64,000 nt of DNA, from positions 2,294,001 through 2,358,000 of the forward strand of contig AP014633.1 of NCBI GenBank assembly GCA_000828835.1, in the 5' to 3' direction. Both the position numbers and the translations under genes were made by a program. Origin of the DNA: Thioploca ingrica. GTDB taxonomy: Bacteria > Pseudomonadota > Gammaproteobacteria > Beggiatoales > Beggiatoaceae. Below, piece after piece: positions 33,634 to 43,079 of this stretch (position 1 is its first letter; each line of letters begins with the position of its first letter). A model generated the notes under the pieces. It had not been told where the DNA came from and did not search any database. It saw only the letters and a program-made list of their open reading frames with translations.

Positions 33634-36174
33634 TTAGAATAATATTAAGGGATTAGCTTTTAGATCTTCTGGGCGAGGTGGGCTACCAGTAAGAGAATTA
33701 ATTTTAAATTGGCTGTGGTTTTTTTTGAGGTAAGACCGACTGCATGATTCTAAGAGAACGCTAACATCTAAAAAACCAATTGGTAAAATAACAAAACTTT
33801 CAGTTACATTCGTATCCGGTGAATTAATTTTTACCTCACCATCTAGACCAAACTCTGAAGAAGCATTGATGAATTCTTCTAAAGGCTCTGGCAAGAAGTT
33901 GTAAATACCAACCGTTTTAATGTCAATATGTCCGCCATTACCACTCACCGCTTTGGCAATAATTTGACCATCATCTAAGACAATAAAAGTGGGTTGTAAA
34001 ATGATATTACCACCATTACCATTTTCAGCCTTGACACTAGTAGAAATATTACTACGAGTTAAGCGCAGATAACCCGGAGAGGTAATCGTTATGTTACCAC
34101 CATCAGAACGTTGAGCCTCAGTAATAATCGAGCTATCTTCTAACACTAAAGTATCTCCTACAATAAATCTTAGATTTCCAGCATTACCTTGACTTTCGCT
34201 ACTTGCTGAAATCTCACTTCCCTTCGTTAAATGAAGATGATTAACATCTATCTCAATATTCCCACCAGGCTCTTTCCCTTTTGCAGTTGCCAGTATTTTA
34301 GCATGGTCTTTCAAATGAAGTTCTGGAGTTATTAGCTTAATTAGTCCGGCATGTCCATCTACTGATTCTGTAAAAATACCACCTTGATTAGAAAGATAAA
34401 TGCCTTTGAGAGCTTCAATAGATATGTTTCCGGCTACGCCAGATTCATCGGTTTGCGCAGTTATTTTCCCACCTTGTTCCAAAGTTAATTTTTCAGTTGT
34501 TAAGGTGATATCACCGGCATTGCCGTTGATTGAGAGTGTATAAATACCACTAAAGACATACAAATCAGCCCCATTTTCATCAACGGTGTGCCAAAAACCA
34601 GAAATAACAATATCTTTTACATCCATATACAGATCACCTCCTCTACCCGTTCCAGAAGTAAGTGATTGTATTTGTGCCCCCCCGTTAACAGTTAATTTTC
34701 TTGCGGCTAATCGTAAATCGCCGGCATCACCCGTTGCCAATCCCCATACCGACGCAGCAATCTCTGAGGAATTACCTTGACTTGAGGTACCAGAAACGAC
34801 TACATCGTCTACTATTCTTAGGTTAATACTTCCCGCTGGAGGGGTTCCAAAACTAGATGAATCAATTGCTCCTCCTTTGGTAACTTGCAATTGTCTAGCT
34901 CTTATATCAATCATTCCACTTTGCGGAGGATTATTATTTTCGGTATACATTTGCGCAAAAATACCACTAACTTGATCTGAACCATCCGCATTTTTACTGA
35001 TGGCTTCACCCGAAACATTCACAGTATTATTTGCGGTGATTAATATATTTCCCCCATTACCGGTACTATAGCTGGAAGTCGTTATTACAGCACCACCGGT
35101 TAAGTTGAGTTTATTAGTTGTTAGCAGAATATTACCGGAATTACCGATATTTTCTTCACTATTGTCATCCACCTGGCTTTTAGATTTTGCAAAAATACCA
35201 CTAACTCCCTGGTCATTCTCACCACTCAGTTCAATTTCATCGGTTGCTTGAATATTAATATTGCCACTGTTTCCTGAACCGCTAGTAGAACTAGATAGAG
35301 ATCCGCCTCGAATAGCCGCTAAACTTGTTACATTTAGGTTTATTTCATGACCATTTTCTGCACCTAAAGTTTTCGCAGCTATCGCACTGTTATCTAATAC
35401 TAAACGTCCGGCTCGAATGTAAACCGTACCACCGGCTTCACCACTAACATTTAGTTGAGAATCAGTTACAGTTAAATTGCCACGCTCACCCACCGAGGTT
35501 AAACCATCAACTTCAGGTACGACCTGACCTTCACCGACAATACTTGCTAAATTCAATCGTCCTGAAAATGCCTCAACCTGAGCCTGATCAACCTTTACCT
35601 GACCACCTATAATCGATAGGGTATTTTGGGGTGAAATCGATAGTTTGCTTCCTTGAATAGATAGATCCGCAGAAGAATTAGTCAGAAAACCAAAAGCCGA
35701 GGGTGCTGCTGAAGTTAAGAGACTATTACTCGGTTTAGTTGCATCGAATTTACCACCCTCTTGTAAATATAAAATATCAGCCGTGCTCACATGAAATGAA
35801 CCCGGTATATTTAAAGTGGCATTCGGTCCAAACACGACTCCAAATGGGTTGAGAAAATAAATATCTGCGTTAGGAATTGTGGAATATAAGCCACCATTAA
35901 TATTTGAAGGGTTACCACCGGTTACTCGGTTAATTATGTTATTAATATTCTCCGGTCCGGAAAAAGTGATACTTTCATCCGCATTTAAATTAAATTCGCT
36001 GAAACTATGAAATAAATTTGCCCCTACCTGCTTGCCTAATTGGGCATCCAATAAGTAATTTGGTCCGGTTAGTGCGTCTTTAAATCCCAAAGTACCGTCT
36101 AATATTATCTCAGCATAAAGCGTACTCTGAGTTAGCAATACCATTAGATACGAAATAACCCAAGTTTTTTTCAT
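33634..36174 (-). CDS. Two-partner secretion exoprotein (filamentous haemagglutinin N-terminal domain)
   Basis: 846 residues. Signal peptide WVISYLMVLLTQSTLYA, then a TPS secretion domain: IILDGTLGFKDALTGPNYLLDAQLG, NLFHSFSEFNLNADESITFSGPENINNIINRVTGGNPSNINGGL and ADIYFLNPFGVVFGPNATLNI, where the N-P-x-G-V-x-F-G-x-x-A block is diagnostic. The rest (~200-780) is a beta-helix of haemagglutinin-like repeats rich in N-I-x-I-x-A and G-G-x-I/L. The C-terminal LLESCSRSYLKKNHSQFKINSLTGSPPRPEDL matches a conserved tail of short TPS proteins in cyanobacteria and sulfur bacteria. No TpsB pore gene lies nearby, so export would need one elsewhere. Confidence 0.9.
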   Translation of the reverse strand: MKKTWVISYLMVLLTQSTLYAEIILDGTLGFKDALTGPNYLLDAQLGKQVGANLFHSFSEFNLNADESITFSGPENINNIINRVTGGNPSNINGGLYSTIPNADIYFLNPFGVVFGPNATLNIPGSFHVSTADILYLQEGGKFDATKPSNSLLTSAAPSAFGFLTNSSADLSIQGSKLSISPQNTLSIIGGQVKVDQAQVEAFSGRLNLASIVGEGQVVPEVDGLTSVGERGNLTVTDSQLNVSGEAGGTVYIRAGRLVLDNSAIAAKTLGAENGHEINLNVTSLAAIRGGSLSSSTSGSGNSGNINIQATDEIELSGENDQGVSGIFAKSKSQVDDNSEENIGNSGNILLTTNKLNLTGGAVITTSSYSTGNGGNILITANNTVNVSGEAISKNADGSDQVSGIFAQMYTENNNPPQSGMIDIRARQLQVTKGGAIDSSSFGTPPAGSINLRIVDDVVVSGTSSQGNSSEIAASVWGLATGDAGDLRLAARKLTVNGGAQIQSLTSGTGRGGDLYMDVKDIVISGFWHTVDENGADLYVFSGIYTLSINGNAGDITLTTEKLTLEQGGKITAQTDESGVAGNISIEALKGIYLSNQGGIFTESVDGHAGLIKLITPELHLKDHAKILATAKGKEPGGNIEIDVNHLHLTKGSEISASSESQGNAGNLRFIVGDTLVLEDSSIITEAQRSDGGNITITSPGYLRLTRSNISTSVKAENGNGGNIILQPTFIVLDDGQIIAKAVSGNGGHIDIKTVGIYNFLPEPLEEFINASSEFGLDGEVKINSPDTNVTESFVILPIGFLDVSVLLESCSRSYLKKNHSQFKINSLTGSPPRPEDLKANPLILF

Positions 36175-36299
36175 AATTTGCGTGACTCCTTGCGATAATT
36201 TAGCGTAAAAAACGGTTAAACATGCTAAAACATAACTTTATTTTCAGTTGGTTTACCATAGAATCATAATAGGTGGAATGATAAAGTAATGAGGAGGCT

Positions 36300-36416
36300 A
36301 TGGTCAAATTCTCAGCACATCATCGTGAACCTATCTTAGCCTACCAATTACTGGGTTATACTTTACTTTGTGGTACCATCTTTACCCTAGTAAAAAGGTT
36401 GCTGCAGCCCGCGTAG
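36300..36416 (+). CDS. Small ORF apparently cut by a REP element
   Basis: 38 codons beginning ATG directly after a strong GAGGAGG ribosome-binding site (36291-36297). The peptide has a hydrophobic stretch ILAYQLLGYTLLCGTIFTLV and ends at a TAG supplied by the GTAG head of the REP at 36412. It looks like the 5' end of a membrane-protein gene truncated by repeat insertion, but no 3' remainder is visible after the repeats. A true small protein is also possible. Confidence 0.35.
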   Translation: MVKFSAHHREPILAYQLLGYTLLCGTIFTLVKRLLQPA

Positions 36417-36533
36417 GATACGGTAAGCTGGCGGACCGCATCAATCGAGAGATCACTTATTTCACATGGGATATTCGGATATTGTCGAGCCTCCATCGCG
36501 AAATGATGCGGTTCCTTCGTCACCACATCCTAC
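36412..36533. repeat. Pair of facing GTAG REP palindromes
   Basis: GTAGGATACGGTAAGCTGGC with its return arm GCGGACCGCATC (36412-36442) faces GATGCGGTTCCTTCGTCACC-ACATCCTAC (36505-36533). Same GTAGGATGCGG family as the REP next to the RAYT gene at 44168 and the one at 57730. The ORF that can be read across it is a by-product of the repeats. Confidence 0.8.
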
Positions 36534-36592
36534 GAATTCTACAAAATCCAAACGATATCGAAACTCGCTAACCAAAATATGGAGAATTAATT

Positions 36593-36799
36593 ATGTTCCA
36601 TGAAGAACTTATTACGATTGATCCAGACCTTTTGCATGGTACGCCCGTGTTTCGTGGCACTAGAGTCCCGATAGAAACCTTATTTGACTACCTTATTAAT
36701 GGCAATTCTATCAATGAATTTCTGGATGATTTCCCCACCGTCAATGCCGATCTAGTCAAACAAGTCTTGGAACGTTCTAAACTCGCACTGGTAGCGTAA
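36593..36799 (+). CDS. DUF433 antitoxin-like protein
   Basis: 68 residues, full length for DUF433: LITIDPDLLHGTPVFRGTRVPIETLFDYLINGNSINEFLDDFPTV contains the family core G-x-P-x-x-x-G-T-R-x-x-V/I, a small winged-helix-like fold. Its stop is directly followed by the start of a DUF5615 gene, the usual toxin partner. GGAG 10 bases before the ATG. In such pairs the DUF433 protein is the putative antitoxin and repressor. Confidence 0.88.
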   Translation: MFHEELITIDPDLLHGTPVFRGTRVPIETLFDYLINGNSINEFLDDFPTVNADLVKQVLERSKLALVA

Positions 36800-37123
36800 A
36801 TGAGAATTTTATTAGATGAAAACCTACCCAGAAAACTTAAACAAGCATTTCCTGGTCACTTAGTTACTACGGTGGGCGAAATGGTGTGGGCTGGCAAAAA
36901 AAACGGGGAGTTGCTCAAGTTAGCCGAGGAAGTATTTGAAGTCTTGGTAACCGTAGATAAAAGCATTCAATACCAGCAAAACTTTACCAACCGGCAACTC
37001 ATTTTGGTCACATTGATTGTTGCTCACAACCAAATATCATACTTGTTACCTTTGATCCCAAGGGTGTTGAAGGAACTGCAAGTGGCAATCCCAGGACAAG
37101 TTATCAACGTTGGGTCGCCCTAG
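36800..37123 (+). CDS. DUF5615 PIN-like toxin
   Basis: 107 residues. Begins MRILLDENLPRKLKQAFPGH, the hallmark of DUF5615 (Mut7-C/PIN-like), and has VLVTVDKSIQYQQNFT, where the second acidic cluster of the fold lies (V-T-x-D). Stop and start codons of the pair abut (TAAATG), indicating translational coupling. Putative RNase toxin neutralised by the DUF433 protein; activity is inferred from family context only. Confidence 0.85.
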   Translation: MRILLDENLPRKLKQAFPGHLVTTVGEMVWAGKKNGELLKLAEEVFEVLVTVDKSIQYQQNFTNRQLILVTLIVAHNQISYLLPLIPRVLKELQVAIPGQVINVGSP

Positions 37124-37131
37124 AAAGCCCG

Positions 37132-37202
37132 CGTAGGGCGTATAAGCGAAGCGTCATACGCCGTATGGAATGGTGCATGACGCTTCGCTTATGCACCCTA
37201 CG
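37132..37202. repeat. Facing GTAG REP palindromes
   Basis: CGTAGGGCGTATAAGCGAAG (37132 onward, returning through TCATACGCC at 37162) faces GGTGCATGACGCTTCGCTTA ending CACCCTACG at 37202. Sits right after the toxin gene stop. Confidence 0.7.
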
Positions 37203-37257
37203 CTCGCTGGGCAATCCAACGAGCCGTCTGCCGAAGGGTCGGCGGTTGTTTAGCCAA

Positions 37258-37288
37258 GTAGGTCGGGTTAGCGGTAGCGTAACCCGAC
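37258..37288 (+). repeat. GTAG-headed REP palindrome
   Basis: GTAGGTCGGGTTAGCGGTAG followed by CGTAACCCGAC forms a hairpin with an 8-base outer stem. The remaining bases to 37438 hold no gene; they carry the promoter region of the next ORF. Confidence 0.7.
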
Positions 37289-37438
37289 ATTTCGTGCTGT
37301 GATAGATAATTAAATTTAGGATACCTTTCTTTGAAAAGGAAAAAGAACCTCTACAATACAATAGAAATTGAATACCTTGTTACCAAACTTAATAGCATTA
37401 ACCTTATACTTGCTTAAGATTTAGTTGGAGATTTTAAT

Positions 37439-38452
37439 ATGAAGGATGATCAGTTTACCAAACTAAGTGACTTAACCGGAATGTCAGCGATGGAAGTTTC
37501 TAAGTTCAAGGATCCGTTGGGCATTTCAGCGATGGAAACCGCTAATGGATTGCAAAGTCTTGTGCAACGTGCCAGTGAGTTGTCAAAGATGGAACTATTC
37601 CTAGACAAGATGAAAAGCATTAGTGGATTTGATGAGAATCTTGTGTGTGTAGAATTAGAACAAAAAACATTGCAATTCTCTCACTTAATGGAAGAACATT
37701 ATGATGATTGCGTCATTGATGATATCGCTACAATTACTGAATACCGCGCTAACTTCAATAATGCGATTGCTGATATAGAAAAACTTTTAGATTCTTCTAT
37801 TGATTCTACTATTGAAAACTGCTTTTATCGCTTACTTTATGCCAATGTCATCACCGCTTTAGAAACATATCTTTCTGACGCATTCATAAACGCTGTGCTT
37901 CCAAATCCCTCTTTTATACGTCGATTGGTTGAAAGTACACCGGAGTTTAAAAAGGAAAAAACTGCAGTTTCAGATATTTACAAAACTATTGAAGGCATAA
38001 AAGTCAAGGCTCGTGAATATTTGGTTGAGTTTCTTTGGCATAAGTTGTCTGCTGTAAGAAGAATGTATAAAGACACGTTAAATATCAATTTTCCTAACAA
38101 CATGGGTGCTGTATATAAGGCAATTCTTACTCGTCACAATATAGTTCACCGCAACGGTAAGGACAAGTCAGGAGAGGAAAAAGTAATTTGTCGACAGGAT
38201 GTTACGAATCTCATTGCCGAGATAGAGGCGTTAGTTCAACATGTTGATTCTTTACTTAGCGAACTAAAATTAGAGTTCTCGCTAAATCATGACGCGCTGC
38301 TAGAACAGCAAGTAGCCCCAACCGATACCAAAAATATTTGGGATGCCATTCAAACCTTCAGAAACCAACTTGAACCGGGTGACTTAGAACCGGATGAAGA
38401 TGTGTTTGCTGAGGTACGTGATTCATCCCCTGGTCGAGAGGTGTCTTTTTGA
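37439..38452 (+). CDS. HEPN-domain protein fused to a VapB/Phd-like antitoxin tail
   Basis: 337 residues. Residues ~100-275 form an all-helical domain with LTRHNIVHRNGKDKSGEE (Arg232-x4-His237), the R-x4-6-H motif of HEPN RNases, of the type found in RiboL-PSP/abortive-infection HEPN proteins. The last ~40 residues (NIWDAIQTFRNQLEPGDLEPDEDVFAEVRDSSPGREVSF) instead match the C-terminal toxin-binding tail of VapB/Phd-type antitoxins. The stop overlaps the TTG start of the vapC toxin gene, exactly where an antitoxin gene belongs. The N-terminus has two short repeats (GMSAMEVSKF, GISAMETANG). It may have arisen by fusion of a HEPN gene with vapB. No DNA-binding domain of VapB is seen. Confidence 0.8.
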   Translation: MKDDQFTKLSDLTGMSAMEVSKFKDPLGISAMETANGLQSLVQRASELSKMELFLDKMKSISGFDENLVCVELEQKTLQFSHLMEEHYDDCVIDDIATITEYRANFNNAIADIEKLLDSSIDSTIENCFYRLLYANVITALETYLSDAFINAVLPNPSFIRRLVESTPEFKKEKTAVSDIYKTIEGIKVKAREYLVEFLWHKLSAVRRMYKDTLNINFPNNMGAVYKAILTRHNIVHRNGKDKSGEEKVICRQDVTNLIAEIEALVQHVDSLLSELKLEFSLNHDALLEQQVAPTDTKNIWDAIQTFRNQLEPGDLEPDEDVFAEVRDSSPGREVSF

Positions 38453-38880
38453 AACGATTTCTTCTAGATACGAATATTCTCTCTCAACCAACGCATCCGA
38501 CACCTCATCCTAGCGTATTAGCTAAACTAGCGGAACATCGTCAGGAAGTGGCAACCGCCGCGGTGGTTTGGTATGAGCTTTGGTACGGTTGCCGACGGTT
38601 ACCACCTTCCCGTAAGCGACAGCGAATTGAAGCGTATTTGTTAGCTTTATTGAATACCGATTTACCTATTTTGCCTTATACCCCGCAAGCCGCCGATTGG
38701 CACGCCAAAGAACGTACTCGTTTAACCAGTTTGGGCAAAACACCTACCTTTGCTGATGGTCAAATTGCTGCAATTGCCTATGTCCACGGTTTAATTCTAG
38801 TTACCCGCAATCAGAGTGATTTTGCTAATTTTGAGAACCTGTTAATAGAAAACTGGTTTGCGGATGAACCAGCTAGGTAG
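38449..38880 (+). CDS. vapC: VapC-type PIN-domain toxin
   Basis: 143 residues. PIN nuclease with LLDTNILSQ (Asp7), VWYELWYG (Glu near 44), TFADGQIAAIA and LVTRNQSDF (two further Asp), giving the four acidic residues that bind Mg/Mn. Length is typical. TTG start overlaps the upstream stop (TTGA). VapC toxins cleave tRNA or rRNA and are blocked by the cognate antitoxin tail entering the active site; here that tail appears to be the C-terminus of the HEPN protein. Confidence 0.88.
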   Translation: MKRFLLDTNILSQPTHPTPHPSVLAKLAEHRQEVATAAVVWYELWYGCRRLPPSRKRQRIEAYLLALLNTDLPILPYTPQAADWHAKERTRLTSLGKTPTFADGQIAAIAYVHGLILVTRNQSDFANFENLLIENWFADEPAR

Positions 38881-38959
38881 CTGTAAATTCGATTAGACAT
38901 GCAAAGAAGCTCATAGAGAATCCAAACTTATCCGCTTTACACCAACAACGGCAAACAAG

Positions 38960-41900
38960 ATGAATCAAACTCAATGGCAATTTTGGATTGATCGCGGTGG
39001 TACTTTTACCGACATTGTTGCCCAACGTCCGGATGGCTCGTTATTAAATCACAAATTACTTTCTGAAAATCCACAACATTATCAAGATGCGGCAATCCAA
39101 GGTATCCGTGATATTTTTGGTTTAGCGCCCGATGAACCTTTACCAATTGACCAAATTGCCACGATCAAAATGGGAACCACGGTGGCAACCAATGCCCTAC
39201 TCGAACGGAAAGGTGAACGGACTGTTCTCGTGATTACTCAAGGTTTTAAAGATGCTTTAAGAATCGGTTATCAAAATCGACCGGATCTCTTTGCTCTCCA
39301 AATTATTTTGCCCGAATTACTCTATGAACAAGTGATTGAAGTGGATGAACGTTACACGGCACAAGGTGAAGAGTTAAAACCGGTTCCCTTAGCGGCAGTT
39401 CGTCGTGAATTACAAGCGGTTCGTCATCAAGGTATTGCTACCGTTGCCATCGTTTTCATGCACGGTTATCGTTATCCGCACCACGAACAACAAGTAGCGG
39501 CTTTAGCACGCGAGTTAGGCTTTACTCAAATTTCGGTTTCTCATGAAATTAGTCCACTCATTAAATTAATCAGTCGCGGCGATACCACCGTAGTAGATGC
39601 TTACTTATCACCCATTTTGCGCCGCTACATTGACAGTGTGGCACGGGAATTAGGTCAAGTTAAATTACTGTTTATGCAGTCTAACGGCGGTTTAACGGAC
39701 GCAAAATGGTTTCAAGGCAAAGATGCCATTTTATCGGGACCCGCTGGTGGCTATGTTGGTGCCGTTAAAACCAGTGCGCTAGCCGGTTTTACTAAAATTA
39801 TCAATTTTGACATGGGCGGCACTTCCACTGATGTTTCTCATTATGCCGGTGAATATGAACGCGATTTTGAAACCTTAGTGGCTGGCGTCAGAATGCGAAC
39901 CCCAATCATGCGAATTCATACGGTAGCGGCTGGTGGTGGTTCTATCATTCACTTTGATGGTTTGCGCTTGCGTGTCGGACCAGATTCCGCGGGTGCTAAA
40001 CCCGGACCCGCTTGTTATCGTCAGGGTGGTCCCTTAACAATTACTGACTGTAATGTTCTTTTAGGTAAATTGTCAGGACGGTTTTTTCCACAAGTATTTG
40101 GCGAATCCGGACGGGAACCTTTAGATGAAACTATTGTTAAAACTCAATTGACTACCCTAACAGCAGAGATTAATCAAGCCACTGGACAACAACTTACCCC
40201 TAACCAAGTCGCTGAAGGTTTCTTAAAAATTGCGGTTGAAAATATGGCGAATGCGATTAAAAAAATCTCAGTACAACGAGGTTATGATGTCACTGAATAT
40301 ACTTTATGCTGCTTTGGTGCTGCTGCGGGACAACATGCGTGTTTAGTCGCTGATGCGTTGGGAATTAAAACCATTTTGATTCATCCGCAAGCGGGGGTGT
40401 TATCGGCACTCGGGATGGGATTAGCCGACATTCGTACTCTACATGAACAAACCATTGCGGCTGAATTAGCCGAACCGCTCATGGAACAATTGACAACCGT
40501 TTTGACTCATTTAGAACAATGTGGTCGTGATGAATTACTACAACAAGGTGTTGCTGCAACCGCGATTCAAGTTCGTTATCAAGTTCAATTACGTTATACC
40601 GGAACCGATACGCCGTTATTGATTGATTTTGCTACCGTTGCCGAAATGACAGCCCACTTTGCTCATCTTCATCAACAACAATTTGGTTTCGTTCGTCATG
40701 ATTCCGCGCTCATCGTCGAAGCTGCGGCGGTGGAAGTCATTGGGACTGTCGTTAAGCCATTGCCTTTATTACCTCCTATCTTAACTTTCCCTCACCAAGA
40801 GGAGATGGAACCCAATAGCTATCCCAATGATAACCCGATAAATCCCCAATTTTTTCCTTTGCAGAAGATGGCTAAAGAGAAGAAAGAAATCCTTCCGCCC
40901 TGGTGGGGAAAGTTTACTACTTTAGAACCATCCCCCTCGCTTTCCCAAGACGCGGAGAAAGGACAAAACGACCAGCCCAACGATTATCCGCTGGATGATA
41001 CTGCGCCATTTCCTATCCCGTGGTGGAAAAAATTCGCTACCCTCGAACCCGCTCACTCCCCTCTTCATAACCAGGAAAAGGGAACGAACGACAAACCCGA
41101 CAGTCAGCCGCTAGATACCGCGCTATTTTCTTTTCCCTGGTGGGGAAAATTCGCTACCTCAGAACTGGCTCTCTCCCATGACGTAGCAAAAAAATCAACC
41201 GATTACCCCAATGGTAATCCAATTGATACGGTTACAATAACCACCGGTGACCAAACTTATCTGACCCCGGTCTATTCACGCCAATTGTTACCGATTAGTT
41301 ATCAACTCATTGGTCCAGCGATTATCATTGAAAAAACCAGTACCACCGTAGTTGAACCCGGTTGGCAAGCAGAAATCACCGCACGCTATGATATCGTTTT
41401 AACTCGGTATCAACCAATCCATTCGCAACTTATTTCCACTATGAGCACTGCCATCGATCCCATTCGGTTGGAAATTTTTAATAATCTATTCATGTCCATT
41501 GCGGAACAAATGGGGGTTACGCTAGCCAATACCGCTTATTCGGTCAATATTAAAGAACGCTTGGATTTTTCCTGTGCTCTCTTTGATAAAACCGGTCAAC
41601 TCATTGCCAATGCACCGCATATTCCCATTCATCTTGGTTCCATGAGCGATAGTGTCCAAACCGTCATTCACGCACAAGGGAATACCATGCAACCGGGTGA
41701 CGTTTTTGTCCTGAATAATCCTTACCACGGTGGAACCCATTTGCCCGACATTACCGTGATCACCCCGGTTTTCCTGCCCACTTCAAGCGATTCAACTCAA
41801 GCAAACTCAGTGCTATTTTATGTTGCTTCTCGTGGACACCACGCTGACATTGGCGGCATTACGCCGGGTTCCATGCCCCCCCAAAGTCGTACTTTGCTCG

Positions 41901-43009
41901 AAGAAGGCGTGATCATCGATATTTTCAAACTCGTTGATAAAGGACAATTACGAGAAGCTGAGATTCGCCAATTACTAACAAATCATCCTTACCCCGCTCG
42001 CAATATCGAACAGAATTTAGCCGATTTACGTGCACAAATCGCTGCTAATGCCAAAGGTGTTCAAGAACTACATCGGATGGTGCAGCATTTTGGTCTCGAA
42101 GTCGTACAAGCTTACATGCAACATGTCCAAGATCACGCAGAAAAGGCTGTACGACAATTGTTAACGCGATTAAACAATGGCGAATTTCGTTATGAATTAG
42201 ATGACGGTGCCGCTATTCAAGTGAAAATCACCGTTGATAAACCACAACAACGTGCCATCATTGACTTCAGCGGTACCTCACCACAACAAGCTACTAATTT
42301 CAATGCCCCTATCGCGGTGTGCAAAGCAGCAGTTCTTTATGTATTTCGTACTTTGGTCAACGAGGATATTCCGCTCAATGCTGGTTGCTTAAAACCTTTG
42401 CAACTCATCATTCCACCCGGTTGCCTACTCAATCCCACTTATCCAGCCGCTGTTGTCGCTGGCAATGTCGAAACTTCACAATACATTACCGATGCTTTAT
42501 ACGGTGCTTTAGGTGTCATGGCGGCTTCACAAGGGACGATGAATAACTTGACTTTTGGCAATGAAAAATACCAATATTATGAAACCATTTGTGGCGGTTC
42601 TGGAGCAGGTCCCCATTTTCAGGGTACAACCGCTGTGCAGACTCACATGACTAATTCTCGTCTAACCGATCCAGAAGTATTAGAATGGCGTTTTCCCGTA
42701 CTGTTAAAATCTTTCGCCATTCGTAACCACAGTGGCGGTGCTGGGCGTTATTATGGTGGTGATGGGGTGATAAGAAGAATTCAGTTTCGCGAAGCGATGA
42801 CAGCATCCATTTTATCAAGCCACCGGCGAATCCCGCCCCACGGTATGGCGGGTGGACAACCCGGACAAATTGGCCATAATTGGGTAGAACGAAGTGATGG
42901 TACCCAAGAAATTCTCACTGGAACAGCCACCGTTGCAATGCAAGCGGGAGATGTTTTGGTGATTGAAACGCCAGGTGGAGGTGGATATGGGGTAGCTAAG
43001 CCGGAATAA
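38960..43009 (+). CDS. 5-oxoprolinase / hydantoinase family protein (A-B fusion) with internal repeats
   Basis: 1349 residues. ATP-dependent 5-oxoprolinase-type enzyme, hydrolysing 5-oxoproline to glutamate. HyuA half: [86 protein letters not shown]. HyuB half from ~835: [69 protein letters not shown], and GGGGYG at the end. About 130 residues (~610-760) between the halves are not expected: three ~40-residue repeats containing P-W-W-G/K-K-F-A/T-T-L/S-E. Without these the length equals normal OplaH. Cytoplasmic; single-gene unit after the vapC module. Confidence 0.9.
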   Translation: MNQTQWQFWIDRGGTFTDIVAQRPDGSLLNHKLLSENPQHYQDAAIQGIRDIFGLAPDEPLPIDQIATIKMGTTVATNALLERKGERTVLVITQGFKDALRIGYQNRPDLFALQIILPELLYEQVIEVDERYTAQGEELKPVPLAAVRRELQAVRHQGIATVAIVFMHGYRYPHHEQQVAALARELGFTQISVSHEISPLIKLISRGDTTVVDAYLSPILRRYIDSVARELGQVKLLFMQSNGGLTDAKWFQGKDAILSGPAGGYVGAVKTSALAGFTKIINFDMGGTSTDVSHYAGEYERDFETLVAGVRMRTPIMRIHTVAAGGGSIIHFDGLRLRVGPDSAGAKPGPACYRQGGPLTITDCNVLLGKLSGRFFPQVFGESGREPLDETIVKTQLTTLTAEINQATGQQLTPNQVAEGFLKIAVENMANAIKKISVQRGYDVTEYTLCCFGAAAGQHACLVADALGIKTILIHPQAGVLSALGMGLADIRTLHEQTIAAELAEPLMEQLTTVLTHLEQCGRDELLQQGVAATAIQVRYQVQLRYTGTDTPLLIDFATVAEMTAHFAHLHQQQFGFVRHDSALIVEAAAVEVIGTVVKPLPLLPPILTFPHQEEMEPNSYPNDNPINPQFFPLQKMAKEKKEILPPWWGKFTTLEPSPSLSQDAEKGQNDQPNDYPLDDTAPFPIPWWKKFATLEPAHSPLHNQEKGTNDKPDSQPLDTALFSFPWWGKFATSELALSHDVAKKSTDYPNGNPIDTVTITTGDQTYLTPVYSRQLLPISYQLIGPAIIIEKTSTTVVEPGWQAEITARYDIVLTRYQPIHSQLISTMSTAIDPIRLEIFNNLFMSIAEQMGVTLANTAYSVNIKERLDFSCALFDKTGQLIANAPHIPIHLGSMSDSVQTVIHAQGNTMQPGDVFVLNNPYHGGTHLPDITVITPVFLPTSSDSTQANSVLFYVASRGHHADIGGITPGSMPPQSRTLLEEGVIIDIFKLVDKGQLREAEIRQLLTNHPYPARNIEQNLADLRAQIAANAKGVQELHRMVQHFGLEVVQAYMQHVQDHAEKAVRQLLTRLNNGEFRYELDDGAAIQVKITVDKPQQRAIIDFSGTSPQQATNFNAPIAVCKAAVLYVFRTLVNEDIPLNAGCLKPLQLIIPPGCLLNPTYPAAVVAGNVETSQYITDALYGALGVMAASQGTMNNLTFGNEKYQYYETICGGSGAGPHFQGTTAVQTHMTNSRLTDPEVLEWRFPVLLKSFAIRNHSGGAGRYYGGDGVIRRIQFREAMTASILSSHRRIPPHGMAGGQPGQIGHNWVERSDGTQEILTGTATVAMQAGDVLVIETPGGGGYGVAKPE
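40895..41260 (+). repeat. In-frame ~120-bp tandem repeats inside the 5-oxoprolinase gene
   Basis: TGGTGGGGAAAGTTTACTAC at 40901 recurs as TGGTGGAAAAAATTCGCTAC at 41021 and TGGTGGGGAAAATTCGCTAC at 41138, i.e. steps of 120 and 117 bases, both multiples of three. Flanking text between copies is also related (CCGCTGGAT/CCGCTAGAT before each unit, P-L-D). The frame is kept throughout. Confidence 0.75.
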
Positions 43010-43079
43010 TCAGCTTTTCCGTGGCTCACCCTACCTAATTTAAATGATGCGAAAGTCCTAAATACCGGAGTACCTACTA

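Noticed and set aside
36368..36571. 67-codon ORF
   Set aside because: It runs through the two facing REP palindromes at 36412-36533 and is a by-product of them.
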